The notes beneath the pieces are model-generated. The model was not told the origin of the DNA, searched no databases, and was given only the letters and a program-made list of their open reading frames with translations. Both the position numbers and the translations under genes were made by a program. From IMG/VR virus record IMGVR_UViG_3300037153_000305, positions 1 through 45,700 of that record: a DNA stretch of 45,700 nucleotides; one strand, 5' to 3'. This DNA is from a virus. Each line of letters opens with the position of its first letter. Positions within the stretch are counted from its first letter, which is position 1. Of the stretch, positions 1-8,948 are shown piece by piece.

Positions 1-85
1 CGGCACTCGCGACGATGTGAATAGTGAGTCGTGACAGGGGACTTGCATCAGGTCGCCAATCACATACCACTTCACGTTCTCAGCA
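1..85. other. host flank left of the prophage
   Basis: This is host sequence upstream of the original tRNA-Arg gene. It probably contains the ancestral tRNA promoter: TTGCAT at 43-48 and TACCAC at 65-70 are separated by 16 bp and end 15 bp before the tRNA 5' end. The match is weak. No coding sequence is visible. Confidence 0.4.
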
Positions 86-127
86 GTGCCTGTAGCTCAA
101 CTGGATAGAGCTTCTGACTTCGGATCA
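86..127 (+). pseudogene. orphan 5' half of host tRNA-Arg (TCG)
   Basis: The acceptor strand GTGCCTG (86-92), a four-pair D stem (GCTC/GAGC, 95-111) and the anticodon arm TCTGA-CTTCGGA-TCA are intact, and then the sequence leaves the tRNA. No T arm or 3' acceptor strand follows. Joined to 45589-45620 it would give a fully canonical tRNA-Arg with anticodon TCG, so this is the host half left behind at attL after integration. It should not yield a functional tRNA. Confidence 0.88.
113..127 (+). other. attL core
   Basis: The sequence TCTGACTTCGGATCA is identical to 45574-45588. It covers the anticodon stem-loop of tRNA-Arg. The sequences on either side differ between the two ends, which marks the limits of strand exchange. 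Confidence 0.9.
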
Positions 128-128
128 A

Positions 129-138
129 CGGGGCCCCG
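129..138. repeat. 10-bp perfect palindrome next to attL
   Basis: CGGGGCCCCG lies one base inside the phage side of attL. It may be an integrase or excisionase arm site or part of a terminator for the leftward operon. There is no T-run to support a terminator. Confidence 0.3.
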
Positions 139-170
139 ACAGGTGAAATGGTCCCTGGAAACGGGTAATG

Positions 171-332
171 CTACGGCTTTTGAATAATTCCGATCACCTC
201 GATCGGCCTATCCCAATCGGGCTCGAGTTGGAAGGATCGCAGGCAATTGGCGCATTTAACGAGCAGGACTTTTCGCGTCGCCCGGTTCTCGTGATCACAG
301 ATCGGACAGATCCAGGCTTTCGGCTTTCTCAT
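171..332 (-). CDS. 53-aa zinc-ribbon protein, last gene before attL
   Basis: Reading leftward from ATG at 332, a 53-codon frame ends with TAG at 171. It contains two CxxC knuckles (C9/C12 and C27/C30) spaced by 14 residues, the pattern of a small zinc ribbon. Its ATG overlaps the TGA of the giant upstream gene (ATGA at 329-332), so it is probably translationally coupled and expressed late. It is the gene closest to the attachment site. The function is unknown: a late regulator or a virion-associated small protein are both possible. It is below common gene-calling length, and the coupling plus paired cysteines are the support. Confidence 0.7.
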   Translation of the reverse strand: MRKPKAWICPICDHENRATRKVLLVKCANCLRSFQLEPDWDRPIEVIGIIQKP

Positions 333-3300
333 GCGGCGGCTGCGGCGATTTGCTGGCGGAGCTCGTCTACGTTCGGTGCCCGATTCACCGCGCCTGTCCT
401 TCGGCCATTAAGTAGATCCTGCAGCCGGATTTTCTCAGGGACCTGGAGGGTTTTGCTTTGCCAAATCTTCTGGATCAGGATGGTCCGAATCTGGTCGCGC
501 TCGTCCGGTTTCGCGAGGTCCCAAACTTTCATTCCGTCTTCGGCGCTCAGTTTCTTGACCTGGTATTGGAACGGCGTGAGCGGCAGCGAATTAAAAAGCC
601 GGTTGAGCTCGTCCGGGCGAATCTTGCCGGAGGCGAGCCCTGCCTGGAGGTTCGCCTGCCATTCCGGATCCTGCTCTTTCATATCGCGCATCAGCGTTGA
701 AATGAATTTGGAATGCTCGGCTTGCTCCGCGGTCCTTGCGCCACGCGGCATCGTGTCTTGCATCAGCTCGCTGGCCCGGAGCTGAGCTGCCGTCATGGTG
801 AGCTCGCGTTTTGCCGGCACGAATCCGAAATAAGGCAGCACCTGTTGCATCACGCTGGGGTGCGCTTCGAGCAATCGCATATGGCCGGTCACACTAAACG
901 GCGTCGCGGTCCGGAGCGTGTATTTCGCGATATCGGCGGCCTTTTGCACGAGCGGATCGTCGTCGTTATAGATCTTGGTGCCCCAGAAATCCGAGTTGTT
1001 AAACAAATCATATCCCCAACTGAACATTGGGTTGAGTTTATGAGTGAAACTTCGCGCCATCTTCTTCAAGTTCGGAACATCGTGCCAATCGCTCATCAGA
1101 TCCTTGAGATAAGTGGGCAATGAAAGCCGCTCCGGATTTCCGTTGCGATCTAGTCGTCCCGTTCGCGGCGTTAGCATGTCGCGCCAATCCTGGGGCGCCT
1201 GGCCGGTGTTGAGGTAATTCATGACCGATCCAATGCCGCCCGCGACCAGCGGAAGCGCAGCCAGGTAAGCCATCCGCGGCGTGACGATTTCGCCGCCTCG
1301 GGCAATGCGTCCGGGCGTCTGGAGCGTTTCGCGGATCCCGCCACCGAGCGATCGATACTTGCCGTATTGCCAGCCATACGCCCGGAAACCCAGTAACGCG
1401 ATATCGCGCATCGCCCGGTTGTAAAAGAGATTGTCGTACGTCATTTGCCCCATGCGATCCTCGACCGCGTCGGCGGCCCGAGCCATCGCCGCGCGGACCT
1501 GGTGGATATCGGCGTTCGGTCCCAGCCGGCGCATGTAAAACTCTGCGAGCTCGGCGAACGCGCCCAGCTTTTGTCTGGGCACCAGAAATTCCAGGATTGG
1601 CCGCATCATTTGTTCGCTCAAGGCAAATGGCAGCTGCAACGGCGTCCCGGCCCAGCGTTTCACTCCGCCCTCGTGCCAGGCCCGGATCATGTTGCGCGTG
1701 ATCTGCGTTTTCCAGAACGGATCCGTGGTTGCCCGGAGACCGCCTTTGACGGCAAGCTCTGCGATCTGGTTCACCAGCGCTTCGCCTTTCGGCGATAGCT
1801 GGTAATCGCGTCCCAGCACTTTCACTTTGCCGGCCCAAAGCGGATCGACCATTGCGGTCTGGACGGCTTTCCCGGTGTAATACTTCGCCACGGGCGCCAG
1901 GGGCGCGGCTGCCATGCGACCCAGGGCTTTCAAGATCCTGCCTTCGCCCAGATAATTGAGTCCCAGAGCAAACGTGCTCACGGCTTGCTCGATCGTGGTA
2001 AAGCCGGCGTGAAACGCACTGAACCCCAGCTGCAGCCCGTTCAGGATGTTGCTGGACGTCCGCAGCGCCCGGACGATTCCGAACCGCTGCAAGCCCGGCG
2101 AAAGATAATTATCCACCACCTGCGCAGCGCCTTCGGGACTGTACCAATGGCCCAGGATCACCATGCCGTTTACTGGGATCTCTTTGGCGCCGGCGCCCAG
2201 GACCAGGTTCGGCCGAATCTCTTCGAGCCCGTGAATCTCCGGGTGATCGCCGATAAATTTCTTTACCCTAGAATAAATGTCAGGTGCCACGCGCTGCATT
2301 TCGCCCGGCGCGTGAAGATATGCCTCCAACATCACCGCGGCTTTCTCGTCTTTGGTCCGGATATACTTCCGAAAATTCGGTGTCCCGGTCGCCGTCGGCG
2401 ATCCCGGCGGACCGCCGGCCCGCAAATCTGCCAGGTTACGGAGCTGGTTCTCGATCTCGCTGCGGCCACCGAGCTTCGGGCTCTTGGCGTCATGAGCGAT
2501 CCGATCGATCCATCCGTATCGTTCCTGGAGAGCGTGCCCCAGCTCGTGCCAATACACCGACAGCGGACCGGCAAATCGTGTTTTGATCGGGCCCTGGCCG
2601 CCAGTGGTGCCAGCGTGATATTCGCCCCAGCGCATCCCGGGCAGTTTCGCAAGGCGCTCGTGTTTGACGCCCAGTTTATCCAGAATCTCCACGGTTTTTA
2701 CCCGCATCTGTTCGTCGTAGGCTTCCGGTACCGTCACGAAGGGCGGCCCGTGCACGGTGCTCGTGGGGTCGTCCACCTGGCGCCAGCCTTCCGGCGGTTT
2801 CTCGTATGCATAAACAAACTTGCGAGCGCCGATCCGTTTCATTTCGGCCATGATATCTTTGCCCGCGATAAACCGATTGACCTCGTGCAGTTTCGTGAGG
2901 AGCAGGTCCACCGGGTTATCGCTCACCGGTCGCAGACCGGCTTTCAATCCGTCCACGAAATATTCCAGGGTGCGTTGTTTCATGAATCCGCGGGAACCCA
3001 GCAACGGCCGATGGCTCAGCACGTCGGCGAACACCCGGTTGGCCGCCTCCGGATCCTCCCACAGGTGCGGGAAATAATCCGTGATCAATTTCCGGAGCGC
3101 GTTTGGATCCACTCGGTGCACTTCGTTCACGGCGTCTTTGAGGATCTGGTCAAATTGCCCTTTCAATTTCTGGTCGGCCGGCGAGAGATTGGATCCGCCG
3201 CGCTCGCTGAAATCAATGAACTGATAATTCCGCGGGAGCGGACGGGCCGGGTCGTACGTCCACGATCGCTGGACTGGACTCCGATCGAAGTTGCTTCGCG

Positions 3301-6232
3301 CGTCTGCCAGCGCGTGATCCGCGCGCGCTTCTAGCTGGGCGCTTCGCGCGTTGTAATGCCGGATCGCGTTGGCCGTCATGCCGGCCGCGGCGTCGATCGT
3401 TTGCGGTGCAAACAGTTTCCGGATCCCGAGTGTTTTCTGTTTCCACCAGCTCGATAGAGGGCCTGGCGCTTTCGCGATCGCCGGCGAGCTCGGCGGCTGC
3501 GGACTCGGCGGCGCTGCGGGCCAACGCCTCGCTTTCGGTGCAGTTGTGCCGGACGCCTGGATCCGCTCTGGCTCTTCGTTTCCGGAGAAGTTTAGTGGAC
3601 CCTTGGATGGAAAGACATGGTTATGTGGGCCTGGTCCGGTTTCACGCCGGCGCTTCTGCCATTCGCTTAGCGTTTCCATCACCTTGTCGCGAGTCGCGCG
3701 TAGGTCGTTGGTGATATCCTCGAATTTATTGCGGTCCGGTTCGCCGCGGCCGATCCGGTCTAGGATGCGGTTCCACCACTCTTTCAATTTTGCGGTGACA
3801 CGGTTGAAAAGGTTATCGTTGACGGCTTGCCGGAATCTGCCCGGGTCTCGGAGCGCATCCTTGACCACATCCGCAGTGATTTCATGTAGATATCGGTTCG
3901 GATGATAACCCAATTCCCCGAGCCGGGCCTCGTAGTGCGCTGACTTTTCGAGGGCCAGGTTCTGCTTCACGTGGTTCGCTAACTTCTGGTAGAGATCCGG
4001 AGCGGAGCTTCGTAAGTAATGGCCAAATTCATGCGCTGCCACGTCCAGGACCGGTTCCTGGCCCAGCATATTGGCGTCAAGTAGTACTTCGTTCGTACCT
4101 CGGACGTGCAGCCCGTTCGCGCTTGAATTTTGGCCGTCGGTCCTCCGGTACCAAACCGGTTCGCCTCCATTTGCGCGGATCAGCGCTTCTACCTTCGCGA
4201 TTGTCCGCCCGGCGGCGGATCCGAGTCGATCAGCTCCTCCAGTTGCCCTGGGCTCATACCTGACACGTTCAAGGATGGCTGGGTATCCTTTGTCGATGAA
4301 GTATTGCTTGGCAGCTTGGAGGGCAGGGGTGAGCTTTTCTCCTTTAAGGGATTTGAAGTTTGCTCTCGCTGCATCGTTAAAAGCATAAGTCCGCTGAAAG
4401 TGCGGGTCAACCGAGAATCCGGGCGGTGCTGGCTCGGGATAAGGTCCCTCATATTTCGGATAATTGAAATCAAAGGTTGCTTGCGCTTTCTTCGCTTCGG
4501 CGGCGCTCTGCGCTTTTGCTCGGGCTATCCCTTCGGCGCTGATCCCTTCCTCTAGTTGCTCGCCGCGAAGATTAAACGGGATCTCGCTTGAGGAAATTAA
4601 TTCTCCCGTGCCTGGCGGCGGCTCATTTGAGCTGGCCGCAAATCCTTCCGCTTCATATCCCGTGCTCGCTGGGTTGCCGTAGTGTTCTTTTCCACTCATC
4701 AGGCGCTTCTCGATCACGGCGAAAAATTGCTGGGGCGTTTCGATGTTAAATCCGTAATCGCGCAGGCTGGTGACCAACCGATCCAGCTCGGGCGCCTTGC
4801 TCGAGAAAAGTTTTCGGTACTGGCTCGGTTTCAACATCGTCCTTGCGATCTCCTGGATCCGGCGTAGTTCGCCGCGCCAGGGCGCTCTGGCATTGCTGCC
4901 GATCGCCGGGAGAGATCCCGCGGCTTTCACCGCCTCGATGATCTCCGGACCCGCCTCCGCGCCTGCGCCGTGGAGCTGGTTCTCCATTTCTGCTTCGTGC
5001 TCGCGCCGGGCAGCGAGCTCCTCGGGAGATTCCGTCGGCTTCGCGGCTGCGACTGGCTCCTCTTCGGCCGGCGACGGCTCTTCCACGGCCGGTTGTTCCA
5101 CCGGCTGGGCGATCAAGTCACGCGCTTCGCGCGGCGTCATGCCGGCCATTTGTTCGTCCGTCACGCCGCGCGCCCGTAGGGCGTCCTGGATCCGCAACTT
5201 CTCGCCCATGGAAATGACCGCCCAGGCGTTCTCCAGCCGCCCGCGTTCGTCCTCGCGCAATTGCGCGTTCTTTAAATCCTGGCGGAGTTTAGCGAGCTCG
5301 CCCGCGATCGCAGGCCGATCTTCGTCCGGAGTCGCCTCGATCATTTGCTCCCGTTCACGGATCGAATCCTGGATCTGCTCGATCTCCAGTTCTCCAGGCG
5401 TCTGGATTTTCGCCGGCGTCGTCAACGGACCGGGCGTTACTTCTTCCGGCTCGAAGTCGATCGCTGGCTCGGGTGGCTGTAATTGTGTTTCGCCGCCTGG
5501 TGATGGCTCTTGCTCTGATGCAAGTGCTCCGGGAGTTTCCCCGGGTTGTCGAAGTGGTGGGCTTTCACCCATGAATGGCCGAACTTCGCGTTCAGGTACT
5601 CGCGTTGGGCTTGTGATCGTGCTGGCATATGGTTCTCCTCCTATTGCGTGTTTCGCGGCGCCGGAGGTAAATCCGAGCGTCGCGGCGCCCTGGGTTGCGA
5701 TGGCAACCTTGGCTTTAAAATCAGGCGCGTTTTGGAACGCTTTCCAGATATCCGGTAATTGGCTGGCCATTTGCGCGGCGAACGTCGCGCTCACCGCTCG
5801 AGCTGCGATCGGCGGCAGATCTGTCAGGCCCGTCGCGGCCAGGAGCGCCAGGTTCTCCGGCTCCGCCAGGCTGGAGGCAAATTCGCCGCCTCCCTCGATC
5901 ACGCCTTCGGCCGCCTGTCGGACCTTGGATTCTTTTGGGAGCAGTTTACGCGCGGCCAGGATCGGAGGGCCGTACGAAAGACCGGTCTCCACCGCCTTTT
6001 TCACGCCGGCCTGTAGAGCTCCGGAAGTCATCGGTCCGCGAAAATCGCCGCTCGGTTCCGGCAACTCCATCGGACCTCCGACGTGGCCGATGCCGGTTGT
6101 CCAATCCGGGTCCGGCTCGAAATCAATCGTGGCCGTGGAAGCCTGTGGCGGCGTCTGGTCCGGCTCGAAATCTATCGTGGTGGCTTCCCCGGAGACATTG
6201 TCTGGTTCAAAATCGATGGCGGGAGCGGCCAT
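329..6232 (-). CDS. giant polyvalent virion/ejection protein with two HExxH motifs
   Basis: It has 1967 residues from ATG at 6232, four bases after the preceding stop. A longer upstream frame exists but its extra 74 residues are Arg-rich shadow of the neighbouring gene. The N-terminus has the motif IDFEPD at residues 6-11, 20-25 and 36-41, and IDFEPE at 258-263. Two zinc-peptidase-like motifs follow, HEFGH (734-738) and HELGH (1229-1233). The last 550 residues are helical with Ala/Gly-rich hydrophobic stretches. Giant proteins at the end of podovirus late operons are typically internal virion proteins ejected with DNA, or polyvalent proteins. That role is inferred; protease activity is suggested only by the motifs. 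Confidence 0.8.
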   Translation of the reverse strand: MAAPAIDFEPDNVSGEATTIDFEPDQTPPQASTATIDFEPDPDWTTGIGHVGGPMELPEPSGDFRGPMTSGALQAGVKKAVETGLSYGPPILAARKLLPKESKVRQAAEGVIEGGGEFASSLAEPENLALLAATGLTDLPPIAARAVSATFAAQMASQLPDIWKAFQNAPDFKAKVAIATQGAATLGFTSGAAKHAIGGEPYASTITSPTRVPEREVRPFMGESPPLRQPGETPGALASEQEPSPGGETQLQPPEPAIDFEPEEVTPGPLTTPAKIQTPGELEIEQIQDSIREREQMIEATPDEDRPAIAGELAKLRQDLKNAQLREDERGRLENAWAVISMGEKLRIQDALRARGVTDEQMAGMTPREARDLIAQPVEQPAVEEPSPAEEEPVAAAKPTESPEELAARREHEAEMENQLHGAGAEAGPEIIEAVKAAGSLPAIGSNARAPWRGELRRIQEIARTMLKPSQYRKLFSSKAPELDRLVTSLRDYGFNIETPQQFFAVIEKRLMSGKEHYGNPASTGYEAEGFAASSNEPPPGTGELISSSEIPFNLRGEQLEEGISAEGIARAKAQSAAEAKKAQATFDFNYPKYEGPYPEPAPPGFSVDPHFQRTYAFNDAARANFKSLKGEKLTPALQAAKQYFIDKGYPAILERVRYEPRATGGADRLGSAAGRTIAKVEALIRANGGEPVWYRRTDGQNSSANGLHVRGTNEVLLDANMLGQEPVLDVAAHEFGHYLRSSAPDLYQKLANHVKQNLALEKSAHYEARLGELGYHPNRYLHEITADVVKDALRDPGRFRQAVNDNLFNRVTAKLKEWWNRILDRIGRGEPDRNKFEDITNDLRATRDKVMETLSEWQKRRRETGPGPHNHVFPSKGPLNFSGNEEPERIQASGTTAPKARRWPAAPPSPQPPSSPAIAKAPGPLSSWWKQKTLGIRKLFAPQTIDAAAGMTANAIRHYNARSAQLEARADHALADARSNFDRSPVQRSWTYDPARPLPRNYQFIDFSERGGSNLSPADQKLKGQFDQILKDAVNEVHRVDPNALRKLITDYFPHLWEDPEAANRVFADVLSHRPLLGSRGFMKQRTLEYFVDGLKAGLRPVSDNPVDLLLTKLHEVNRFIAGKDIMAEMKRIGARKFVYAYEKPPEGWRQVDDPTSTVHGPPFVTVPEAYDEQMRVKTVEILDKLGVKHERLAKLPGMRWGEYHAGTTGGQGPIKTRFAGPLSVYWHELGHALQERYGWIDRIAHDAKSPKLGGRSEIENQLRNLADLRAGGPPGSPTATGTPNFRKYIRTKDEKAAVMLEAYLHAPGEMQRVAPDIYSRVKKFIGDHPEIHGLEEIRPNLVLGAGAKEIPVNGMVILGHWYSPEGAAQVVDNYLSPGLQRFGIVRALRTSSNILNGLQLGFSAFHAGFTTIEQAVSTFALGLNYLGEGRILKALGRMAAAPLAPVAKYYTGKAVQTAMVDPLWAGKVKVLGRDYQLSPKGEALVNQIAELAVKGGLRATTDPFWKTQITRNMIRAWHEGGVKRWAGTPLQLPFALSEQMMRPILEFLVPRQKLGAFAELAEFYMRRLGPNADIHQVRAAMARAADAVEDRMGQMTYDNLFYNRAMRDIALLGFRAYGWQYGKYRSLGGGIRETLQTPGRIARGGEIVTPRMAYLAALPLVAGGIGSVMNYLNTGQAPQDWRDMLTPRTGRLDRNGNPERLSLPTYLKDLMSDWHDVPNLKKMARSFTHKLNPMFSWGYDLFNNSDFWGTKIYNDDDPLVQKAADIAKYTLRTATPFSVTGHMRLLEAHPSVMQQVLPYFGFVPAKRELTMTAAQLRASELMQDTMPRGARTAEQAEHSKFISTLMRDMKEQDPEWQANLQAGLASGKIRPDELNRLFNSLPLTPFQYQVKKLSAEDGMKVWDLAKPDERDQIRTILIQKIWQSKTLQVPEKIRLQDLLNGRRTGAVNRAPNVDELRQQIAAAAA

Positions 6233-6236
6233 GGTT

Positions 6237-7145
6237 TCACGGGATTTGTTTGTAACCAGCGGCGATCGCGGTCTGGAGCTGCGCGGCCGGGATCCAGCCT
6301 GTGGTTCCGTCCGGGTGTTGTACGTGCACTTTGGCAGATGGCGCTGCGGAGATGGACGGCGCTCCGCCTCCTCCCTGTGGGACGGGACTCGGAGGTGCCT
6401 GTGCCGCCGGCGACGCCGGACCGGGCGTAGGCGTCGGCGTAGCCCCTGGTCCACTGAACCAGCTGGCCGGGTTGTACCACTGCGCGCCGCCGGATCCGCC
6501 GGGCGCCGGCGTGGGGCTCGGCTTCGGTTTCAAGGCATTGGCAGTCGCCATTTTGGCCGGATCGATCAGGGTCGGTTTCATGTCCTTCCCGCCGGTCATG
6601 AAATACTGACCGGTCTCCGGGTCGTAGCGGATCTCGCCCGGTGCAGGGATTCGCTCCCATTGTTGCGGGCTCTTTTGGAAAATGCTGAACGGTGTAAACT
6701 GCGGTCCGCCTGGCTCCGGCGCGATTGTTCTGGTGGTCGGGTTGTCGAACACCTGCAGCTCTTTTCTCGGGTCCATTCGGTTCTCGTAATACTTGGCGTG
6801 CGCTTCGTTGAGCCGGTGTTCGTCCGCTTGTTTCTGCATGGTCACGTACATTTGCAACGCCCCCTGGAGTCCGGCCGCGGCCGCGGCCCGGTGCGTTTTG
6901 CTCACCGCCAGGTAGCGCTCGTAAGATTTCTGATCGAGGATGGTCCGTTTCGGTTTGTCCGGGTTATTCGGGTCCCCCGTGTCGGTCGGGTCCGGCGTCA
7001 TGTGCAGCGCTTCCATGAGCTGATCGGCTTGCTCGGCCTGCTGGTTCATCATTTGCCAGCGCTGCAGCGCGTCTCCTAAGTTGCTTAGGCCTTGAAAAAT
7101 GTAGGAGCCGCCCTGGTACGTTTGACCTCCGCTGTTAAATGGCAT
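6237..7145 (-). CDS. putative internal/minor virion protein
   Basis: It has 302 residues. The N-terminus is Gln/Met-rich and helical (residues 1-130). The middle (about 205-265) is a Pro/Gly/Thr linker. The last 30 residues (HPDGTTGWIPAAQL followed by an AAGY motif) match a short C-terminal module often seen in phage virion proteins, where a Gly-Lys/Thr-Gly strand is followed by an Ala-rich helix ending in GY. The start overlaps the previous stop (TAATG at 7143-7147). It sits between the 78-aa protein and the giant polyvalent protein, so it is probably part of the internal or ejection module. No enzyme motif is seen. Confidence 0.6.
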   Translation of the reverse strand: MPFNSGGQTYQGGSYIFQGLSNLGDALQRWQMMNQQAEQADQLMEALHMTPDPTDTGDPNNPDKPKRTILDQKSYERYLAVSKTHRAAAAAGLQGALQMYVTMQKQADEHRLNEAHAKYYENRMDPRKELQVFDNPTTRTIAPEPGGPQFTPFSIFQKSPQQWERIPAPGEIRYDPETGQYFMTGGKDMKPTLIDPAKMATANALKPKPSPTPAPGGSGGAQWYNPASWFSGPGATPTPTPGPASPAAQAPPSPVPQGGGGAPSISAAPSAKVHVQHPDGTTGWIPAAQLQTAIAAGYKQIP

Positions 7146-7381
7146 TATTCGTCGTTCTCCCTTCTCACTTTTTCACTGGCTCGTTCCTTTTGCATCGTGA
7201 GCCATTCTGCCACCTGACCCAATCGCGCGAACCAATTCCCACTTCCAAGATTGCAGCTCACCGTGCCGATCTCTCCCCCGTCGTCGCGGGTAGCAAAAAT
7301 TTGAATGGTATCGAAATGTTCGCCCAACTCGTCCACCGCCTTCTGTACACGTTCTAAATCTTCCTCCTGATCCTTGGTCAT
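7145..7381 (-). CDS. small hypothetical protein, late operon
   Basis: It has 78 residues, is strongly charged, and has acidic helices at both ends around a short beta segment (residues 25-55). It overlaps its upstream neighbour by four bases (7378-7381) and its downstream neighbour through TAATG. No family is recognised and there are no membrane segments or cysteine pairs. Its position among internal virion proteins suggests a small structural or chaperone role, which is inference only. Confidence 0.55.
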   Translation of the reverse strand: MTKDQEEDLERVQKAVDELGEHFDTIQIFATRDDGGEIGTVSCNLGSGNWFARLGQVAEWLTMQKERASEKVRRENDE

Positions 7382-7980
7382 ATCCCTGCTCCGTCCGGGT
7401 TCAATAACTGCCGCAAATACGCAGCGAACGGGTTGGGTCGTTGCAACATGGCCAGCGCTTGTTGCGTTCCCTGCTGTCCTTGCTGAGCCATCTTGTTGCC
7501 CACTTGGGCGATCGCGCTTCCAATCTTCTCGCCGGCGGTCGGCGTGGTTAGGGCCTTGGCGTAATCGCCCCAGGTCCCCATCTGGGCCGGGTTGGATCCG
7601 CCCGGAATCGCCGGGGACGGAGCGGATTTCATATTGTTATAACTGGCAATCGATCCAGTCTCAGTCTGGCCCTGATACGGGAAATTCGTGGCCCATTTCC
7701 GGTTTGTCGTCGCGATGTCGATCCCTTTGACGCCCGGACCGTAATCAGTTAGTTGCACCGGCACCACCTGGTCGCCCACGGTCCGGTTCACCCATTGGCC
7801 GATCATTTTCTTGTCGCCCGTTGCGCCCGTCACGTACGGCGCTTTGCCGGACAGATACCATTCGATGGGATACATCGGCGCACCGCTCGCCGTGGCCCAG
7901 CCACCTTCCATGCTCGGATCGCCCTGGCCTGGCGTATACGCGCTCAATGGCAGAGCCCCGAGTAAATCGCCCAGGTTCAT
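7378..7980 (-). CDS. RlpA-like double-psi beta-barrel virion protein (putative)
   Basis: It has 200 residues. Residues 28-90 resemble the double-psi beta-barrel of RlpA-type proteins: a WATASG segment (28-33), then a VPVQLTDYGPG segment (73-83) followed by KGIDIA, which parallels the usual DxGP...IDLS signature. In RlpA and expansin-like proteins this fold binds or cuts peptidoglycan. The C-terminal 70 residues are Gln/Ala-rich and helical. In the late operon, next to internal virion proteins, it could help cell-wall penetration during DNA entry. The fold call is by eye; catalysis is not established. Confidence 0.5.
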   Translation of the reverse strand: MNLGDLLGALPLSAYTPGQGDPSMEGGWATASGAPMYPIEWYLSGKAPYVTGATGDKKMIGQWVNRTVGDQVVPVQLTDYGPGVKGIDIATTNRKWATNFPYQGQTETGSIASYNNMKSAPSPAIPGGSNPAQMGTWGDYAKALTTPTAGEKIGSAIAQVGNKMAQQGQQGTQQALAMLQRPNPFAAYLRQLLNPDGAGI

Positions 7981-8948
7981 GCTGCTCTCCTTCCCGGCAA
8001 CGCCGTTAGATATTTCCGGGGCGTCAATGTCGGAATCTCAGTAAACTCGGCCTCGATCGCCGGCGCGATCACCCGCCGGATCCCGGACCTGGTTTTCAAC
8101 ACCGCATCGGGTTGGCGTTTCTCCACGTCCTGGGCGATCGGAAACTCAAACTCGCGGTTGCTTCCCCTGTATTTGAATCGGCTGATCGGGATCCCGCCCT
8201 TGGTCCTGCGCCCGGTCGGCCTTATATCTGTTTTCAGCCGGCGATCGCTCCAGGGGATCGCGCTAATTATCGATCCGAGCAAGCTCCCGATTCCGCCAAT
8301 GCTCCCGCTGCTCTTGTTCGCCCCTGCGATTGACTGCGCGGCGGCTGCGTTCTGGTTACTCGAGAACAGATCGCTCGCATAAGCCAGGATCGGATTGGTG
8401 ACTTTCGAGAAACTGCTTACGCCGGTCTGCTCGGTATTAAGCACGTTGCCTAGCGCGGTGGTATCGATTCCTTGTTGTCCGGTTGTTAGTTCATTGGTCA
8501 AACCTGAGACTGAACTGGACAGGCCCAACGCCTGCCCCAGCGCGGTTTGAAACCGTTGTTGCCGGGCAGTGTCCCTGTTTAATAATTCAGTGCCTAACGC
8601 TTGGTTACCATGCGCGTTCCCTTGTGCCGCTTCGATCGCGCGTGTTGACTGTGACACATCGTGGGCTTGCTCAGGGGTCAACTCGCCACCGCTCTGCAGA
8701 ATGGGAAGTAAACTGGAATAAATCCCTTGCTGGCTGGAAATGAGCGGGCTCAGGTTTTGAGTAAGCGTTTTCTTTAACCCTGTAGTGTCACCGAGCATCC
8801 CGAGCGCGAAGGGATAGGCCGCCGCAAGTAGTGGATCTTTCTGCGTGAACTTTAAATATTGGTTTTCCTGCCCTTTGTAGCCGTAGCCGAAAATCTGGCT
8901 CAGCTCGTCGGTCAAATTTCTCTGTGGTATATCAGGTCCGCCGCCCAT
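7977..8948 (-). CDS. virion protein with C-terminal S74-like (intramolecular chaperone) segment
   Basis: It has 323 residues. Residues 1-230 are Gln/Ala/Ser-rich helical sequence typical of podovirus internal proteins. From residue 234 the sequence SDRRLKTDIRPTG begins a Peptidase_S74-like domain: the Ser-Asp-Arg-Arg-Leu-Lys start (S234, K239), an ISRFKYRG strand and an AQDVEKRQPDAV helix (272-283). In tail spikes this domain folds trimers and cleaves itself at the Ser. Here it is attached to a helical protein rather than a beta-rich fibre. The start overlaps the previous stop (TAATG at 8946-8950). Self-cleavage is plausible, not shown. Confidence 0.65.
   Translation of the reverse strand: MGGGPDIPQRNLTDELSQIFGYGYKGQENQYLKFTQKDPLLAAAYPFALGMLGDTTGLKKTLTQNLSPLISSQQGIYSSLLPILQSGGELTPEQAHDVSQSTRAIEAAQGNAHGNQALGTELLNRDTARQQRFQTALGQALGLSSSVSGLTNELTTGQQGIDTTALGNVLNTEQTGVSSFSKVTNPILAYASDLFSSNQNAAAAQSIAGANKSSGSIGGIGSLLGSIISAIPWSDRRLKTDIRPTGRRTKGGIPISRFKYRGSNREFEFPIAQDVEKRQPDAVLKTRSGIRRVIAPAIEAEFTEIPTLTPRKYLTALPGRRAA

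Noticed and set aside
86-127. Functional tRNA at the left end
   Set aside because: The anticodon stem closes with only three of five pairs and no T arm or 3' acceptor strand follows.
6233-6454. Upstream extension of the giant protein by 74 residues
   Set aside because: The segment is Arg-rich shadow over the Pro/Thr tail of the neighbouring gene. The ATG at 6232 fits the gene junction and begins the IDFEPD repeats.
1985-7079. Long plus-strand open frames opposite the giant gene and its neighbour (up to 769 codons)
   Set aside because: They are antisense to well-supported minus-strand genes, are rich in Arg/Ser/Gly without domains, and lack ribosome sites. GC-rich codon patterns open such frames by chance.
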